Shown: positions 17,714-28,536, counted from the first letter of the stretch. The stretch: DNA of 64,000 bases from Algorimicrobium echini (GCF_900115185.1 NZ_FOVN01000001.1:124001-188000), one strand, 5' to 3'. A program made the numbers and translations. Notes: generated from the sequence alone by a model not told the origin.

Positions 17714-19369
17714 TTAAAGTCGTTCTAAAAGCACTATATTTTGAGGTGAGCTTAATGTTATCTTACCATTTTCTACACGAACAGTTTGCCCAGAATAAGC
17801 GTCATGTAGTTCTGTTTGATCTTTGAAAATATTTGAAACATTTAAGACTAATGGTTCTGGATTAAGATTTAAACCGATAACCACCTCATCTTTAAAATCT
17901 TTGGTTTCGTAGGTTCTACTAAAAACGTAGGGCTCATTGGAAATCATCTGGTGAATACCTGCGCCTACAGCTGGATGTTTGGCTCTAAATTGCCCCAGCT
18001 TTTGCCAATGTGCTAATATTTTTTGAGTCTGAATACGATTATTTATATCATGCCAGTTCATTTTAGAACGCAAGGTAGCATCGCCAACAGCGCCTTCTAT
18101 TTGTAATGAACGTGCTGATTCATCACCATAATAAACTTGAGATGTTCCAGGTGTTAATAATAACATGGTGGCTGTTTCAAATGGCTTTTGGCGACTAGCG
18201 TCAAAAGGCTGACCATCGTCATGAGAACTCAAGTAATTCATGATGCCATAATCTTTTAAATCTCCATTCAGTATATTAGAATAGGTGCTAAAAATAGTTT
18301 CATGTGTTTGTTGTGCTACCTGCCATTTTAATTCAAAATTAATCAAACTATTAAAAGCATTATCAAAATAATTAACTTGTTTATCCCCAAAATCGAAAGC
18401 TTTTCCAGCTGAAATACCATAATTATAAACTTCGCCTACCAAATAAAAGTTGTTATTATCTAAAACTTTATCCGGATTACTTTTTTTCCATTTAGAAAAA
18501 GCATAATCGCATGCTACTTTAAATTCTTGCCAGACAGACTCCTCCACATGTTTTACGGTATCTACCCGATAACCATCAATTCCGAACTCCGTAATATAAT
18601 CCGTAAGCCATTTCATGATGTAAAAACGAGGCGCACGAGGATAACCTGTTCTGTTAAAAAAAGCATCTAGTTCTGCTATTTCTTCTTCATATCGGCCTTC
18701 TTTCTTCCATTTTTCTATTAAATGATTTGGTAATTCTACAGGCTCGTTACGCTCTGTTTTAATATCTGGTAGGTTTTTTACCAACGTACAAGCAACTGTT
18801 GTTTCATAATTCTGGTAAGTACATTGAGGCTCGGTACGCACCCAATTTTCTGGCCAAACAAGGTCTTTATCGGTAACTGGACCTGTATGATTAATTACGG
18901 CATCTAAAATTATGCGAATACCTTTTTTATGTGCAGCTTGAACCAGCTCCTTTAAATCCGCTTTACTTCCTAAATTGGGCTCTATAGCTGTCCAATCGCT
19001 AGTCCAATAACCGTGAAAACCATACGTTATTCCCGTTCCTTCATCGGTGCCGCCATGAATTTGCTCTACCACTGGTGTCATCCAAATGGCATTAATGCCT
19101 AAATCTGTAAAATATCCAGCATTAATTTTTTGAGTGACACCTTTTAAATCACCACCTTCAAAACCACGAAGTTTTCCAGCTTCGGCAGTTCTATTAAAAT
19201 TTACATCGTTGGACGTATCGCCATTATTAAATCTATCCGTTAACATAAAATACACATTGGCACCTTCCCAAACAAATGGTAAGGCTGGTGTTTCAGTAAC
19301 TTGATTGGTAGTTTCAGTTTTACAACTTATACAAACTAGAATACTGAATAGAAATAATAATTGCCTCAT
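17714..19369 (-). CDS. GH13 alpha-amylase family lipoprotein (SusG-like)
   Basis: A 551-aa glycoside hydrolase family 13 enzyme that cleaves alpha-1,4-glucans. A lipoprotein signal (lipobox CISC, Cys16) anchors it to a membrane. The catalytic triad is visible: nucleophile D270 (GIDGYRVDTVKHVE), acid/base E313 (YLVGEVYNYG) and D384 (YLSSHDDGQ). The substrate-binding AVINHTG motif is at about 157-163. An insertion with two Cys (PQCTYQNYETTVACTL) could form a disulfide. It is the last gene of the minus-strand glucan operon, 3 bp from the neighbouring GH13 gene, with a terminator just beyond. Confidence 0.92.
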   Translation of the reverse strand: MRQLLFLFSILVCISCKTETTNQVTETPALPFVWEGANVYFMLTDRFNNGDTSNDVNFNRTAEAGKLRGFEGGDLKGVTQKINAGYFTDLGINAIWMTPVVEQIHGGTDEGTGITYGFHGYWTSDWTAIEPNLGSKADLKELVQAAHKKGIRIILDAVINHTGPVTDKDLVWPENWVRTEPQCTYQNYETTVACTLVKNLPDIKTERNEPVELPNHLIEKWKKEGRYEEEIAELDAFFNRTGYPRAPRFYIMKWLTDYITEFGIDGYRVDTVKHVEESVWQEFKVACDYAFSKWKKSNPDKVLDNNNFYLVGEVYNYGISAGKAFDFGDKQVNYFDNAFNSLINFELKWQVAQQTHETIFSTYSNILNGDLKDYGIMNYLSSHDDGQPFDASRQKPFETATMLLLTPGTSQVYYGDESARSLQIEGAVGDATLRSKMNWHDINNRIQTQKILAHWQKLGQFRAKHPAVGAGIHQMISNEPYVFSRTYETKDFKDEVVIGLNLNPEPLVLNVSNIFKDQTELHDAYSGQTVRVENGKITLSSPQNIVLLERL

Positions 19370-19372
19370 AAT

Positions 19373-20812
19373 TTATTTAATTAGTATTTTGTATTCCCAA
19401 GGTTGTAACGCTATTGTTTCATCTGCTTTAAAATCTACGGTTTTGTCAGCCATGTAATCTAAAAAAGTACCAACAAGGGTATTTTTTTCTGTTTGAACAG
19501 CATCAGATATATTGGCTATAAACACCAACTTCTTACCATTCTTCTCACGTTCAATTTTAAGAATATTTACATTCGAGGTTTCCAAAATTTTAAAAGATGC
19601 TGGATTCTTGCCACCATTTATAGCATCATTTGTTTGTTTCAATACACCTAACTGCTCTAATAATTTCCAGGTATTTCCTTTATTTTTTGGAAATGAATCT
19701 TTTTCGAAAAACTTTAATCTGTGGTCTAAATCATACTCTTGACCCGAATAAATTAAAGGCATTCCTGGTAATACATAAGTTAAGGCTGTCATAACTTCTG
19801 ATGCTTTGCCCATACGTTCTTTTACTGTTCCATTCCAAGAATTTTCATCATGATTGGTTACAAAATTCATCAAAATATCATTTGCTTCATAGTCATTTGA
19901 AACCTTATCTATATAGGTCTTAAAATCTTTCAAACTTTTCTCTTGTTTCGCTAAACTATTCAATAAATGATGACCATCCCATGCATATGCCATATCAAAA
20001 AGATTGCCTTTTAGCAATTCTGGCTCCCAAGCTTCAGCTAACATAAAAATATCCTTTTGTTTTCGTAATTCTGGAATAGCTTGTTCCCAAAAGTCAGTAG
20101 GAACAGAGCCAGCAACATCACAACGGAAGCCATCAATGTTTTCATTGGTAATCCAGTATTCCATATCCGCAATCATTTCTTTACGCATGTCTTGATTATC
20201 GTAATTTAAATCGGCAACATCTGTCCAATCCGTATCTTTTGGATGAATAATTTCACCAGCCTCATTTTGGGTGTAATAATCTGGATGATTTTTAATCCAG
20301 GTATGATCCCATCCTGTGTGATTTGGTACCCAATCTAAAATAACATAGATGCCATTTTCATGAGCTTGGGCTACCAGCTCTCTAAAATCTTCAATAGTGC
20401 CAAATTCAGGATTTATTTTGGTGAAATCTGACACCGCATAATAGCTTCCTAAATATTTAGATTGTTCCTCTTCAGGGAAATCGCTTGCAAATTTACTGTT
20501 CTCACCTCCTGTGGCTTTCCGTTTAGTTTCCGAAATTGGAAAAACAGGCATAAGCCAAATAACTTTAACACCCAATTGTTTCAGTTGCGGAATATCTTTA
20601 GTGAACGCATCAAACGTTCCTTCGGGTGAATATTGCCGAATATTTGCTTCATAAATAACGGCTGTTTCCATAATACTATCTGAAATAGGTTCTAATTGTG
20701 CGGTTTCAGTTTCTACAGTTTCAACTTTAGAAGAAACTTGTTTTGCAGATTTTTCCTGCTTGCAAGAAAAAACCATTACAATAGCAAGTAATAATACGGG
20801 TAACTTTTTCAT
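19373..20812 (-). CDS. GH13 alpha-amylase family lipoprotein
   Basis: A 479-aa GH13 enzyme with a lipoprotein signal (VFSC, Cys17). Triad residues are D232 (IDGFRCDVAG), E260 (FMLAEAWEPE) and D322 (VTNHDENSW). VILDWVPNHTGWDH supplies the conserved Asn-His region. The domain order matches flavobacterial periplasmic or surface amylases, and sequence around the acid/base differs from the neighbour, so the two are not a recent duplication. It lies 5 bp downstream of the esterase-GH31 gene. Cleavage specificity (endo, exo or alpha-1,6) cannot be read directly. Confidence 0.92.
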   Translation of the reverse strand: MKKLPVLLLAIVMVFSCKQEKSAKQVSSKVETVETETAQLEPISDSIMETAVIYEANIRQYSPEGTFDAFTKDIPQLKQLGVKVIWLMPVFPISETKRKATGGENSKFASDFPEEEQSKYLGSYYAVSDFTKINPEFGTIEDFRELVAQAHENGIYVILDWVPNHTGWDHTWIKNHPDYYTQNEAGEIIHPKDTDWTDVADLNYDNQDMRKEMIADMEYWITNENIDGFRCDVAGSVPTDFWEQAIPELRKQKDIFMLAEAWEPELLKGNLFDMAYAWDGHHLLNSLAKQEKSLKDFKTYIDKVSNDYEANDILMNFVTNHDENSWNGTVKERMGKASEVMTALTYVLPGMPLIYSGQEYDLDHRLKFFEKDSFPKNKGNTWKLLEQLGVLKQTNDAINGGKNPASFKILETSNVNILKIEREKNGKKLVFIANISDAVQTEKNTLVGTFLDYMADKTVDFKADETIALQPWEYKILIK

Positions 20813-20817
20813 TTTAA

Positions 20818-23800
20818 CTAGTATTTAATTTTAATTTCTATTTCGTTTTCAGTGTCCCAAACTACTGGAATTGTTATAGTATGGGTTTGAGGGTTATAGG
20901 GAACCACAACCTTTTTTTTACCAATTTTTATCTGTTTTGGTGCTGCTCTTATGTTATGAATTACAAGAGTTATGTTCTTTTTAGTAGTTTGAAAATTTGC
21001 CCCTATTTCAGCTTCCATTTCGAATTCAAAACCATTCTTTTGTAGTTCTGTTTCAAAAGTCAATAATTCATATTCCCCTTTGTCAAAAGCATTGGTTGTT
21101 ATTCCATCATCATTATACACAGTGGATTTGGTTTCTTTTATAGAAGCATCAAAATAATAATGTAAAACGAGATTGTTTCCGTTGTAAGCCTTTGTTGATT
21201 GTAACTCTGAAGTCATTGGTATTATAGCACCAGCACGAACATAGGTTGGAATATTATTTTCATTGGTTTGGATTGTTTGTGTTTGACCACCAACTATTTT
21301 TTCATCCGTATAGAAATCATACCAATTACCTGTTTTAGGAAAGTAAACAGTCTTTTCCTTAACATCTGGTTTCAAAATTGGAGCTACCAAAATATCGTGT
21401 CCCCAAAGGTATGTTTCCGAATAACCTGACAGATTTGGATTATTAGGTTCTTCAAAAAACAAAGGACGCATGAGTGGTGCACCAGTTTGATGGTTTTCAA
21501 ACATAACATTATAATTATATGGCAAAAGAGCGTAGCGCAGCTTAATAGCTTGTCTGGCTAGATTCTTGGCTTTTTCACTTCTAAAAACAGGCTCGCTTGC
21601 CACTTCCTCTTGAGCATGTGGTCGATAAACAGGTTGAAAAACGCCATACTGTAACCAACGAACGTACAACTCATCATCTAAATTGGCACCTGCAAAACCA
21701 CCTAAATCGCTGTGCATATATGCCAATCCTTGCATACCCATTTGGAGTGCAATTTCTGGCTGACTCTGCAATCCTCCCCAAGTACGATTCACATCACCAG
21801 ACCAAGGAATTAAACCATAACGTTGTGACCCCGAATATCCAGCACGCATTAAAATAAAAGGTCGCTTATTTGGATTGACTTCTAAATTAGCCTCATATAC
21901 TAATTTTGCCCAATCATGGCCATAAATATTGTGAACTTCGTTAGCAGTTCCTGTTGCATGAATGAGTTTAGAAGGATGTACTTCAGGCTCTCCCAAATCG
22001 CCCCAAAACCCAGCTATACCTTGTGTGGCTAGCCCTTTATATATATTTTTAAACCATGTATTACCTTGGTTGCTATAAATGTCTATTAAACCTGTATTTC
22101 CAAAATAGAAATCATATTTAAAAGGATTTCCAATGGAATCTTTTGCTAAAATATCTGTAGCTACTGCTTCTTCCCAACGGTTAGATGTTGTTAAAATAAA
22201 CGGTTCGGTTACCAAAATAGTTTCGACATTTTTAGCTCGCAAAGTCTTTATCATCTGTTTAGGATTTGGAAAAGAGTCTTTATGCCACTCTAAATTTCCC
22301 ATAGTACCTTTAATATCTTTCCCAAACCAATATAAATCTAGAATTACAGCATCTACTGGAATATCTTCTTCTATAAATTTATCAATTGTTTCCATAACCT
22401 CTTCCTGCGAATGGTAACCAAAACGACTGGAAAAATTACCCAAAGCCCAACGTGGTAACAGGGGTTGTTTTCCAGTTAAATTGGTATAGTTATCAATTAA
22501 ATTCAACCAAGAATCTCCTACCACAACTTGATAGGTTTTTCGTCCAGAAATAGTTTCGTAGGTCAATGTATTATTAGCATGACTATCTAAATCTAAAAAG
22601 CCAATTGGTGCATTGTCAAAATGTAACAAATAGGTATGTGATGATATAACTATTGGCAAGGTAAAGTTCATTAATTCACTACGCGTTTCATAACCATAAT
22701 GCGCTTTGTTGTAAAGCTGGAGTCGATTTCCACGTCTATTCATCCCAAGTGCTCTGGCACCTGCTCCATATAAAACTTCAGAATCTTTTAAATTAAACTG
22801 AATGGTTTCATATCCGTCTGTTTTTTGATAGCCATTTTTTTCTGATGTAACTTCTTTTCCGTTATACCAATAGGAAATATGAAATGGTTTTTTATCAATT
22901 TGGACAGATAATTCAGAGGTTTTAAATGTAATTTTTTTAGCTGTCTCCAGGTATTGTGTAGCGGAATAATTATCTGTTAAAATAACTGCATGTGATTTTT
23001 TATTTTGAATTTCACCTTCAGGAACGAATGTTGTTTCTGCAATTTGAGGCGAATAAAACTTAATATAATAGTCGCCATCAGAAACCGAAACTGAAACTGT
23101 GTTATTAGCTATTTTGGCACTGATAAATTCACGCTGTTTGACTCGGTCTTTAAAAAGCCAAAGTATGGTTTCTTCAAAGCTAGTGCGCCATAATTTTTCA
23201 TTATGCTCACCTTCTGGAACAACCTTTATATGCATATTTTGACCTGGAAAACCTTGTTCCTGAAGCGTCCCAGAAATACGATTCATATCCCTGACGGTCT
23301 GATTAATTTCTTCGAATGTAGTATTACCTCCTTCTTTTCCTCCGGCTAAAAAATAGATATCGGTATCCTTAAGGCTGTCGTTATATTTTGAAAACGCACT
23401 AACCTCTGGAGAAAACCAAAATGAAGGTGAGTAAACACCAATTTTCCCAAATGTTTTTGGGTATTTTAAAGCCGCGTAATAGGATATTAAGCCACCCATA
23501 GAGCTTCCAAAAATTGCGGTATCTTTTTTATTTGGAAGGGTTTTATATTTGGAATCGATATAAGGTTTTAGAGTATTAACTATAAATTCAAGATACTTAT
23601 CGCCTTCACCACCTCCATATTTATTATTTTTCCATGGCGAATATTCATCTAAACGCTTGTCGTCTCCATGATCGATACCGACAACTATAAGTTCCAGATT
23701 TTTAGTTTCTGATAAATTATTTAACGTTTCATCTACTTGCCATTCGCCAGAATATGCCGTGCTTTTATCAAATAAATTTTGACCATCATGCATATAAACA

Positions 23801-24300
23801 ACAGGATATGATTTGTTTGAAGTGTTATAATTTGGAGGTAAATAAATCCAAATACGTCTATTTCTATCCAGTTCAGGCATGTAAAAGTCTTCGGCTAAGA
23901 TTGTCACATTTGATGCTGCAGACCTGCCTTTTTCTGGATTAAATAAATTATCCCAACTGGCAATTTTTACCCGTAACGTATCTGCTGTTTCAGTGAATTT
24001 ATAGGTTCGGTTATCTAAAGCCAATCCGTTTTTATCGCATTCAACAGAGGCCCAAGAACCTTGTGTAAATTTAAAAAGAATTGCTTCAGGTTGTTTAGGC
24101 AGTGTGATACTATAAGTATCATTTTTTTTATTTAATTGATACTTTTTATTGCCGCCAGTCCAGCCTTCGAAATTTCCAGAAATGAATATTGATGCATTTT
24201 CTGGCGTTTCTTTAGGAAGTTCTTCAACCAGAATAGTGACTTGAGCAAAGGCATTAAAACCTATAAACAACGCTAGAAAACACCCTAATTTTTGTATCAT
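20818..24300 (-). CDS. Esterase - GH31 alpha-glucosidase fusion
   Basis: A 1160-aa exported protein (signal peptide ending FNAFAQ). Residues about 21-115 form a starch-binding/E-set-like domain (ISGNFEGWTGGNKKYQLNK). Residues 130-390 are an alpha/beta hydrolase of the esterase-D/Fes type with nucleophile S267 (GSSMGG) and His366 (EGEHNEKLW). From about 400 a complete GH31 module follows, with nucleophile D768 (GFWGDLGEPEVHP) and acid/base D836 (IPWSGDVNRTWGG). It should release glucose from maltodextrins in the periplasm, and the esterase might remove acyl groups from substituted glucans. It is co-transcribed with the GH13 genes on both sides. Confidence 0.9.
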   Translation of the reverse strand: MIQKLGCFLALFIGFNAFAQVTILVEELPKETPENASIFISGNFEGWTGGNKKYQLNKKNDTYSITLPKQPEAILFKFTQGSWASVECDKNGLALDNRTYKFTETADTLRVKIASWDNLFNPEKGRSAASNVTILAEDFYMPELDRNRRIWIYLPPNYNTSNKSYPVVYMHDGQNLFDKSTAYSGEWQVDETLNNLSETKNLELIVVGIDHGDDKRLDEYSPWKNNKYGGGEGDKYLEFIVNTLKPYIDSKYKTLPNKKDTAIFGSSMGGLISYYAALKYPKTFGKIGVYSPSFWFSPEVSAFSKYNDSLKDTDIYFLAGGKEGGNTTFEEINQTVRDMNRISGTLQEQGFPGQNMHIKVVPEGEHNEKLWRTSFEETILWLFKDRVKQREFISAKIANNTVSVSVSDGDYYIKFYSPQIAETTFVPEGEIQNKKSHAVILTDNYSATQYLETAKKITFKTSELSVQIDKKPFHISYWYNGKEVTSEKNGYQKTDGYETIQFNLKDSEVLYGAGARALGMNRRGNRLQLYNKAHYGYETRSELMNFTLPIVISSHTYLLHFDNAPIGFLDLDSHANNTLTYETISGRKTYQVVVGDSWLNLIDNYTNLTGKQPLLPRWALGNFSSRFGYHSQEEVMETIDKFIEEDIPVDAVILDLYWFGKDIKGTMGNLEWHKDSFPNPKQMIKTLRAKNVETILVTEPFILTTSNRWEEAVATDILAKDSIGNPFKYDFYFGNTGLIDIYSNQGNTWFKNIYKGLATQGIAGFWGDLGEPEVHPSKLIHATGTANEVHNIYGHDWAKLVYEANLEVNPNKRPFILMRAGYSGSQRYGLIPWSGDVNRTWGGLQSQPEIALQMGMQGLAYMHSDLGGFAGANLDDELYVRWLQYGVFQPVYRPHAQEEVASEPVFRSEKAKNLARQAIKLRYALLPYNYNVMFENHQTGAPLMRPLFFEEPNNPNLSGYSETYLWGHDILVAPILKPDVKEKTVYFPKTGNWYDFYTDEKIVGGQTQTIQTNENNIPTYVRAGAIIPMTSELQSTKAYNGNNLVLHYYFDASIKETKSTVYNDDGITTNAFDKGEYELLTFETELQKNGFEFEMEAEIGANFQTTKKNITLVIHNIRAAPKQIKIGKKKVVVPYNPQTHTITIPVVWDTENEIEIKIKY

Positions 24301-24308
24301 TTTTAAAA

Positions 24309-26174
24309 CTATTTTTTAGTTGAAAGTATGGTTATACCTGATGTATTAAAAGTCATTGATTCCAACCATTCTACTTGATTTCCTGAAACAATATTCGTTA
24401 AAGTTTTACCCGTTAAACCTATTTCTAGATAGCGTTTTAAATCGATAGTTATTGGTGTTTCATTCTTATTTAATATAACAACCACGGTTTCATCTTTAAA
24501 CGTTCGAAACATAAAATATGTTCCTAAAAAAGGTGCAAAATGTACGGTTTTACCTTCCGTAATGGCTTTGCTAGATTTTCTGTAGTTTAGTATAGATTTC
24601 AAAAAACTTTGCATATTTTTTTGGTCTTTATACAAGCCTTCGCCTGTAAAAGCGTTTATAGAATCGTCCGCCCAACCACCCGGAAAATCAGTTCGTATTA
24701 ATCCGTGATCGCCAGGCTTTTCATGATCACTCATTAAAATTTCGGTTCCGTAATACACTTGTGGAATTCTTGGGAGCGTTAATAGATACCCTAAAGCCAT
24801 TTGAGTTTTTGTAACATCTTGCTTTAACTGTGTGAAAATGCGACTCATATCGTGGTTATCCATAAATACCATAATATCCCTTGGCTTGGTGTAGCTAAAA
24901 TCGTTTGCCAATCCTTCATAGATTTTAACCAAACCTTGATCCCACTTTTCGGGTTCGTTGAGCGCATCAACAATATTTTTTTGCATGGCAAAATCCATTG
25001 TAGACTTTAAATTAGATTCGTAACCATCTTTATTTTTATGTCCAGTTTGCCAATAAGCAATAAGCAAAGGGTTTACGCTCCACTCTTCGCCTACAATGCT
25101 AAAATTGGGATACTCTGTTATAATTGCACCAGCCCAATCTGCCATGAAATCCTTATCTGGATACGGATAGGTATCCTGACGAATACCACCTAGGTGAAGT
25201 GTTTCAATCCACCAAATACTATTCTGGATTAAATAAGTTGCCATAAACGGATTGCGCTGATTTAGATCTGGCATGGCCTCAACAAACCAGCCTTCTTGAA
25301 ACTCTGCCTTGTCACGTTTAGAAGCGTACGGATCTTGGTTGGTAGTACGTCTGTGATTTGAATTGTTTATTGGCCGTTTATTTTCGAAATTACTTTGTTG
25401 ATTAACCCAGTCCTTAAACGGAAAATCTTGCATCCACCAATGATTACTTCCACAGTGATTGGCTACCATATCCATGATTAACTTCATATCTTTTTTACGT
25501 AAACTAGCAGCCAAACTTTTATAATTGGCTAGTGTCCCAAAACGTGGGTCTACTTGATAAAAATCGGTTATAGCATAACCGTGATACGAAGCAGATTTCA
25601 TATTGTTTGTCAGTAGTGGCGATGGCCAAACTGCAGTAAAACCTAAATCGGAAATATAATCTATATGATTAATTATACCTTGAATATCACCACCATGTCT
25701 TGCATAATCATCGTTTCTATTTATTGTTTTTTCTTGAAGTGAAATATCAATATCATTTGAGTAATCACCATTTGCAAAACGATCTGGCGTAATAAGATAA
25801 ATAGCATCCTGACTGCTAAAACCCATAAGGTTCTCTGCTGGCACTTCACGTTCTAAAAGCTGGTAGTTATAGGTTAAATTCTCGCCAGTATTTGACTGAA
25901 AAACAATTTCAAAAGTCCCTGGATGAGCATCTTTTGAAATCTCTAAATCTATAAACAAATAGTTTTTGCTAGTTGCCTGATGAACCTGTAATATCCGGAC
26001 GCCTTTATAAGTAATACTAGGCGTTGCATTACCAATATCTGGATTTTTAACTAAAAGTTGCAATGTGTTTGTCTTCATTCCAACCCACCAATTTGGTGGT
26101 TCAACACGCTCGATTTGTGCCAAACTTAAAACTGGTATAGCCAGTATAATTAGAAGGAAAAGACGATTCAACAT
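24309..26174 (-). CDS. GH13 neopullulanase/cyclomaltodextrinase-type enzyme (SusA-like)
   Basis: A 621-aa periplasmic GH13 enzyme with a cleavable signal peptide (LSLAQ). An N-terminal cyclomaltodextrinase-type beta domain (residues ~22-108, starting RVEPPNWWVGMK) precedes the barrel, as in SusA. Catalytic residues are D334 (GGIRQDTYPY), E363 or E364 (IVGEEWSVN) and D442 (FMDNHDMSRIF). VANHCGSNHWW gives the conserved region I. Family members degrade maltooligosaccharides, cyclodextrins and pullulan after import through SusCD. It lies directly behind the GH65 gene with no gap. Confidence 0.92.
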   Translation of the reverse strand: MLNRLFLLIILAIPVLSLAQIERVEPPNWWVGMKTNTLQLLVKNPDIGNATPSITYKGVRILQVHQATSKNYLFIDLEISKDAHPGTFEIVFQSNTGENLTYNYQLLEREVPAENLMGFSSQDAIYLITPDRFANGDYSNDIDISLQEKTINRNDDYARHGGDIQGIINHIDYISDLGFTAVWPSPLLTNNMKSASYHGYAITDFYQVDPRFGTLANYKSLAASLRKKDMKLIMDMVANHCGSNHWWMQDFPFKDWVNQQSNFENKRPINNSNHRRTTNQDPYASKRDKAEFQEGWFVEAMPDLNQRNPFMATYLIQNSIWWIETLHLGGIRQDTYPYPDKDFMADWAGAIITEYPNFSIVGEEWSVNPLLIAYWQTGHKNKDGYESNLKSTMDFAMQKNIVDALNEPEKWDQGLVKIYEGLANDFSYTKPRDIMVFMDNHDMSRIFTQLKQDVTKTQMALGYLLTLPRIPQVYYGTEILMSDHEKPGDHGLIRTDFPGGWADDSINAFTGEGLYKDQKNMQSFLKSILNYRKSSKAITEGKTVHFAPFLGTYFMFRTFKDETVVVILNKNETPITIDLKRYLEIGLTGKTLTNIVSGNQVEWLESMTFNTSGITILSTKK

Positions 26175-28481
26175 TTATGCTTCTATTAAGTTATTTGGTA
26201 CAATTTTAATGGATTCGCCGTTTACCAAAATTTCAAGTTCTTCAGTCCCATCCAATTCAAATTGATTCCCATCATGACAGACATGAACCTTCAGTATTTG
26301 ATTTCTAAAGTTTATTTTGAAAGAATACGATTGCCATTGTTTTGGAATTTTGGGTTGGAAAGACAACATATTATTTACAACACGCATACCGCCAAAACCT
26401 TCTACTATACTCATCCAAGTTCCTGCCATAGAGGTAATATGCAAGCCTTCTTCAACTTCATGATTATAATCATCTAAATCCAAACGTGAGGTACGTAAAT
26501 AGAATTGATAGGCTTGTTCCATTCTGCCTAATTTTGCAGCTTGTATACTATGAACACAAGGAGACAAAGAACTTTCATGAACAGTAAATGGCTCATAAAA
26601 ATCGAAATGTTTTTCCAATTGTTCCGTTGTAAAATCTGATTCGAAAAAATAAAAACCTTGCAAAACGTCTGCTTGTTTTATATATGGTGAACGCAGAATA
26701 CGATCCCAAGACCATTTTTGATTTATAGGCCGTTGAGAGGCATCCAAATCCTGAACCGTAATCAATTCTTTATCTAAAAAACCATCTTGTTGAAGAAATA
26801 CGTCATTCAATTCAGAAAAAGGAAAATACATATTCTCTGCTACGGATTTCCATTTAGACAATTCGGAATCTGTTAATTTTGTCTTATCCCAAATACGTTT
26901 GAAATCTGAATTATGCTCTTTAGAAACTATTTCTAGATTTTCAAGTGCATAATTAATACACCATTTAGCAATGTAATTTGTATACCAGTTATTATTAATG
27001 TTATTTTCATATTCATTAGGACCTGTAACACCTAAAATAACATACTGATTCTTGTCTGCTGAAAAGGTGGATCGCTGTTGCCAAAACCTAGCTATACCGA
27101 TTAAAACTTCCAGTCCTTTTTCAGGGATATATGAATAATCGTTAGTAAAACGATAGTAATTAAAAATAGCAAAAGCAATAGCTCCATTTCTATGAATTTC
27201 CTCGAAAGTAATTTCCCATTCGTTGTGGCATTCTTCACCATTCATTGTGACCATTGGGTATAAGGCTGCTCCGTGTGAAAAGCCTAATTTTTCAGCATTT
27301 TCAATAGCTTTCTCCAAATGATTGTAACGATATTCTAATAAATTTCGTGCAACTTTTTGGTCTTTAGTTGCCATGTAAAAAGGAATACAATACGCTTCCG
27401 TGTCCCAATAAGTACTTCCACCATACTTTTCACCGGTAAAACCTTTTGGACCAATATTTAATTGGGAATCCGTACCTAAGTACGTTTGATTTAATTGAAA
27501 AATATTAAAACGAATACCTTGCTGTGCTTTTACATCGCCTTCAATAGTAATATCGGCAAGCTTCCAAATATTTGCCCATTGTGCAATTTGTGTTTGTAGT
27601 AAACCGTTAAAACCTAAATTAGTCGCTTTTTCTAAAACCTTTTTGGCTGCTATAATTAATTCATTTTTATTATGATTTCTATCAACGGTATAGCCACCAA
27701 ACTTATGAATGCTGTACGTTTCGTTTGCCTTAACATGTTGGGTATACTTAAAACAAACTTGTTGCTCATTTGTTTCAACCTCTGGATTTTTTTCAAGTTT
27801 CTCGTTATTAAGAAACAATTTAGATTCCATAAATGTACACGTATGGAATGCCGTTTTCATGGTTTCTGCTAAAATAAATGCTTGATTATTTTCGTGACTT
27901 ACTTTAGTGGTGTTCCAAAATTTATCTTCCCAATTGGTATCTTCATTTTTAATATTAGAATCTATATAAGGCTGAAACACTATTTCTGCCGAAGTATTAA
28001 TGGGTGTTATTTGATAATTAATAGCTCCTATTTCGTCTAAATCGAGACTTAAAAAACGTTTAGTTTCAACTTTTACTTCAATATCATTGGGCAAAATAGC
28101 CGTAAAGGTGCGACTTAACCATCCTTCTTTCATATTTAATTCCCGCTTAAAGTCAGATACCTTTTTACACGTGAACAAATCTAAATCAATTCCATTTACA
28201 ATCACGTTAATGCCAATCCAGCTTGGAGCGTTTATGACTTTAGCAAAATATTCTGGATACCCATTTTTCCACCAACCCACACGTGTTTTATCGGGATAAT
28301 AGACACCTGCTATATAACTTCCTTGAAAACTGGAACCCGAATAACGCTCTTCAAAATTGGCACGTTGCCCCATAGCACCGTTTCCGATACTAAATAAACT
28401 TTCAGACGCTTTAACGTGATTAGCGTTAAAACCCTCTTCTATAATGGACCAACTATTTGGTTGTATATAATTTAAATTCAT
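26175..28481 (-). CDS. GH65 maltose/kojibiose-type phosphorylase
   Basis: A 768-aa glycoside hydrolase family 65 enzyme without a signal peptide. GH65 phosphorylases split maltose-type disaccharides with phosphate to beta-glucose-1-phosphate and glucose. The catalytic acid is E490 in VTGPNEYENN, aligned to the known acid of maltose phosphorylase, and YWDTEAYCIPFY (about 358-369) and IHRNGAIAF are family signatures. The adjacent beta-phosphoglucomutase and transporter genes support a maltose phosphorylase (beta-G1P) over a trehalase. Which disaccharide linkage is used cannot be fixed from sequence. Confidence 0.93.
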   Translation of the reverse strand: MNLNYIQPNSWSIIEEGFNANHVKASESLFSIGNGAMGQRANFEERYSGSSFQGSYIAGVYYPDKTRVGWWKNGYPEYFAKVINAPSWIGINVIVNGIDLDLFTCKKVSDFKRELNMKEGWLSRTFTAILPNDIEVKVETKRFLSLDLDEIGAINYQITPINTSAEIVFQPYIDSNIKNEDTNWEDKFWNTTKVSHENNQAFILAETMKTAFHTCTFMESKLFLNNEKLEKNPEVETNEQQVCFKYTQHVKANETYSIHKFGGYTVDRNHNKNELIIAAKKVLEKATNLGFNGLLQTQIAQWANIWKLADITIEGDVKAQQGIRFNIFQLNQTYLGTDSQLNIGPKGFTGEKYGGSTYWDTEAYCIPFYMATKDQKVARNLLEYRYNHLEKAIENAEKLGFSHGAALYPMVTMNGEECHNEWEITFEEIHRNGAIAFAIFNYYRFTNDYSYIPEKGLEVLIGIARFWQQRSTFSADKNQYVILGVTGPNEYENNINNNWYTNYIAKWCINYALENLEIVSKEHNSDFKRIWDKTKLTDSELSKWKSVAENMYFPFSELNDVFLQQDGFLDKELITVQDLDASQRPINQKWSWDRILRSPYIKQADVLQGFYFFESDFTTEQLEKHFDFYEPFTVHESSLSPCVHSIQAAKLGRMEQAYQFYLRTSRLDLDDYNHEVEEGLHITSMAGTWMSIVEGFGGMRVVNNMLSFQPKIPKQWQSYSFKINFRNQILKVHVCHDGNQFELDGTEELEILVNGESIKIVPNNLIEA

Positions 28482-28536
28482 GAATGCTGTACTTAATAGA
28501 TTGTGTGTAACTAGATGTTTTGGCAGTTACTTATTT

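Noticed and set aside
17714-26174. Recent tandem duplication of GH13 genes
   Set aside because: The three GH13 proteins differ in length, N-terminal domains and catalytic-region sequence, so they are separate family members and not fresh copies.
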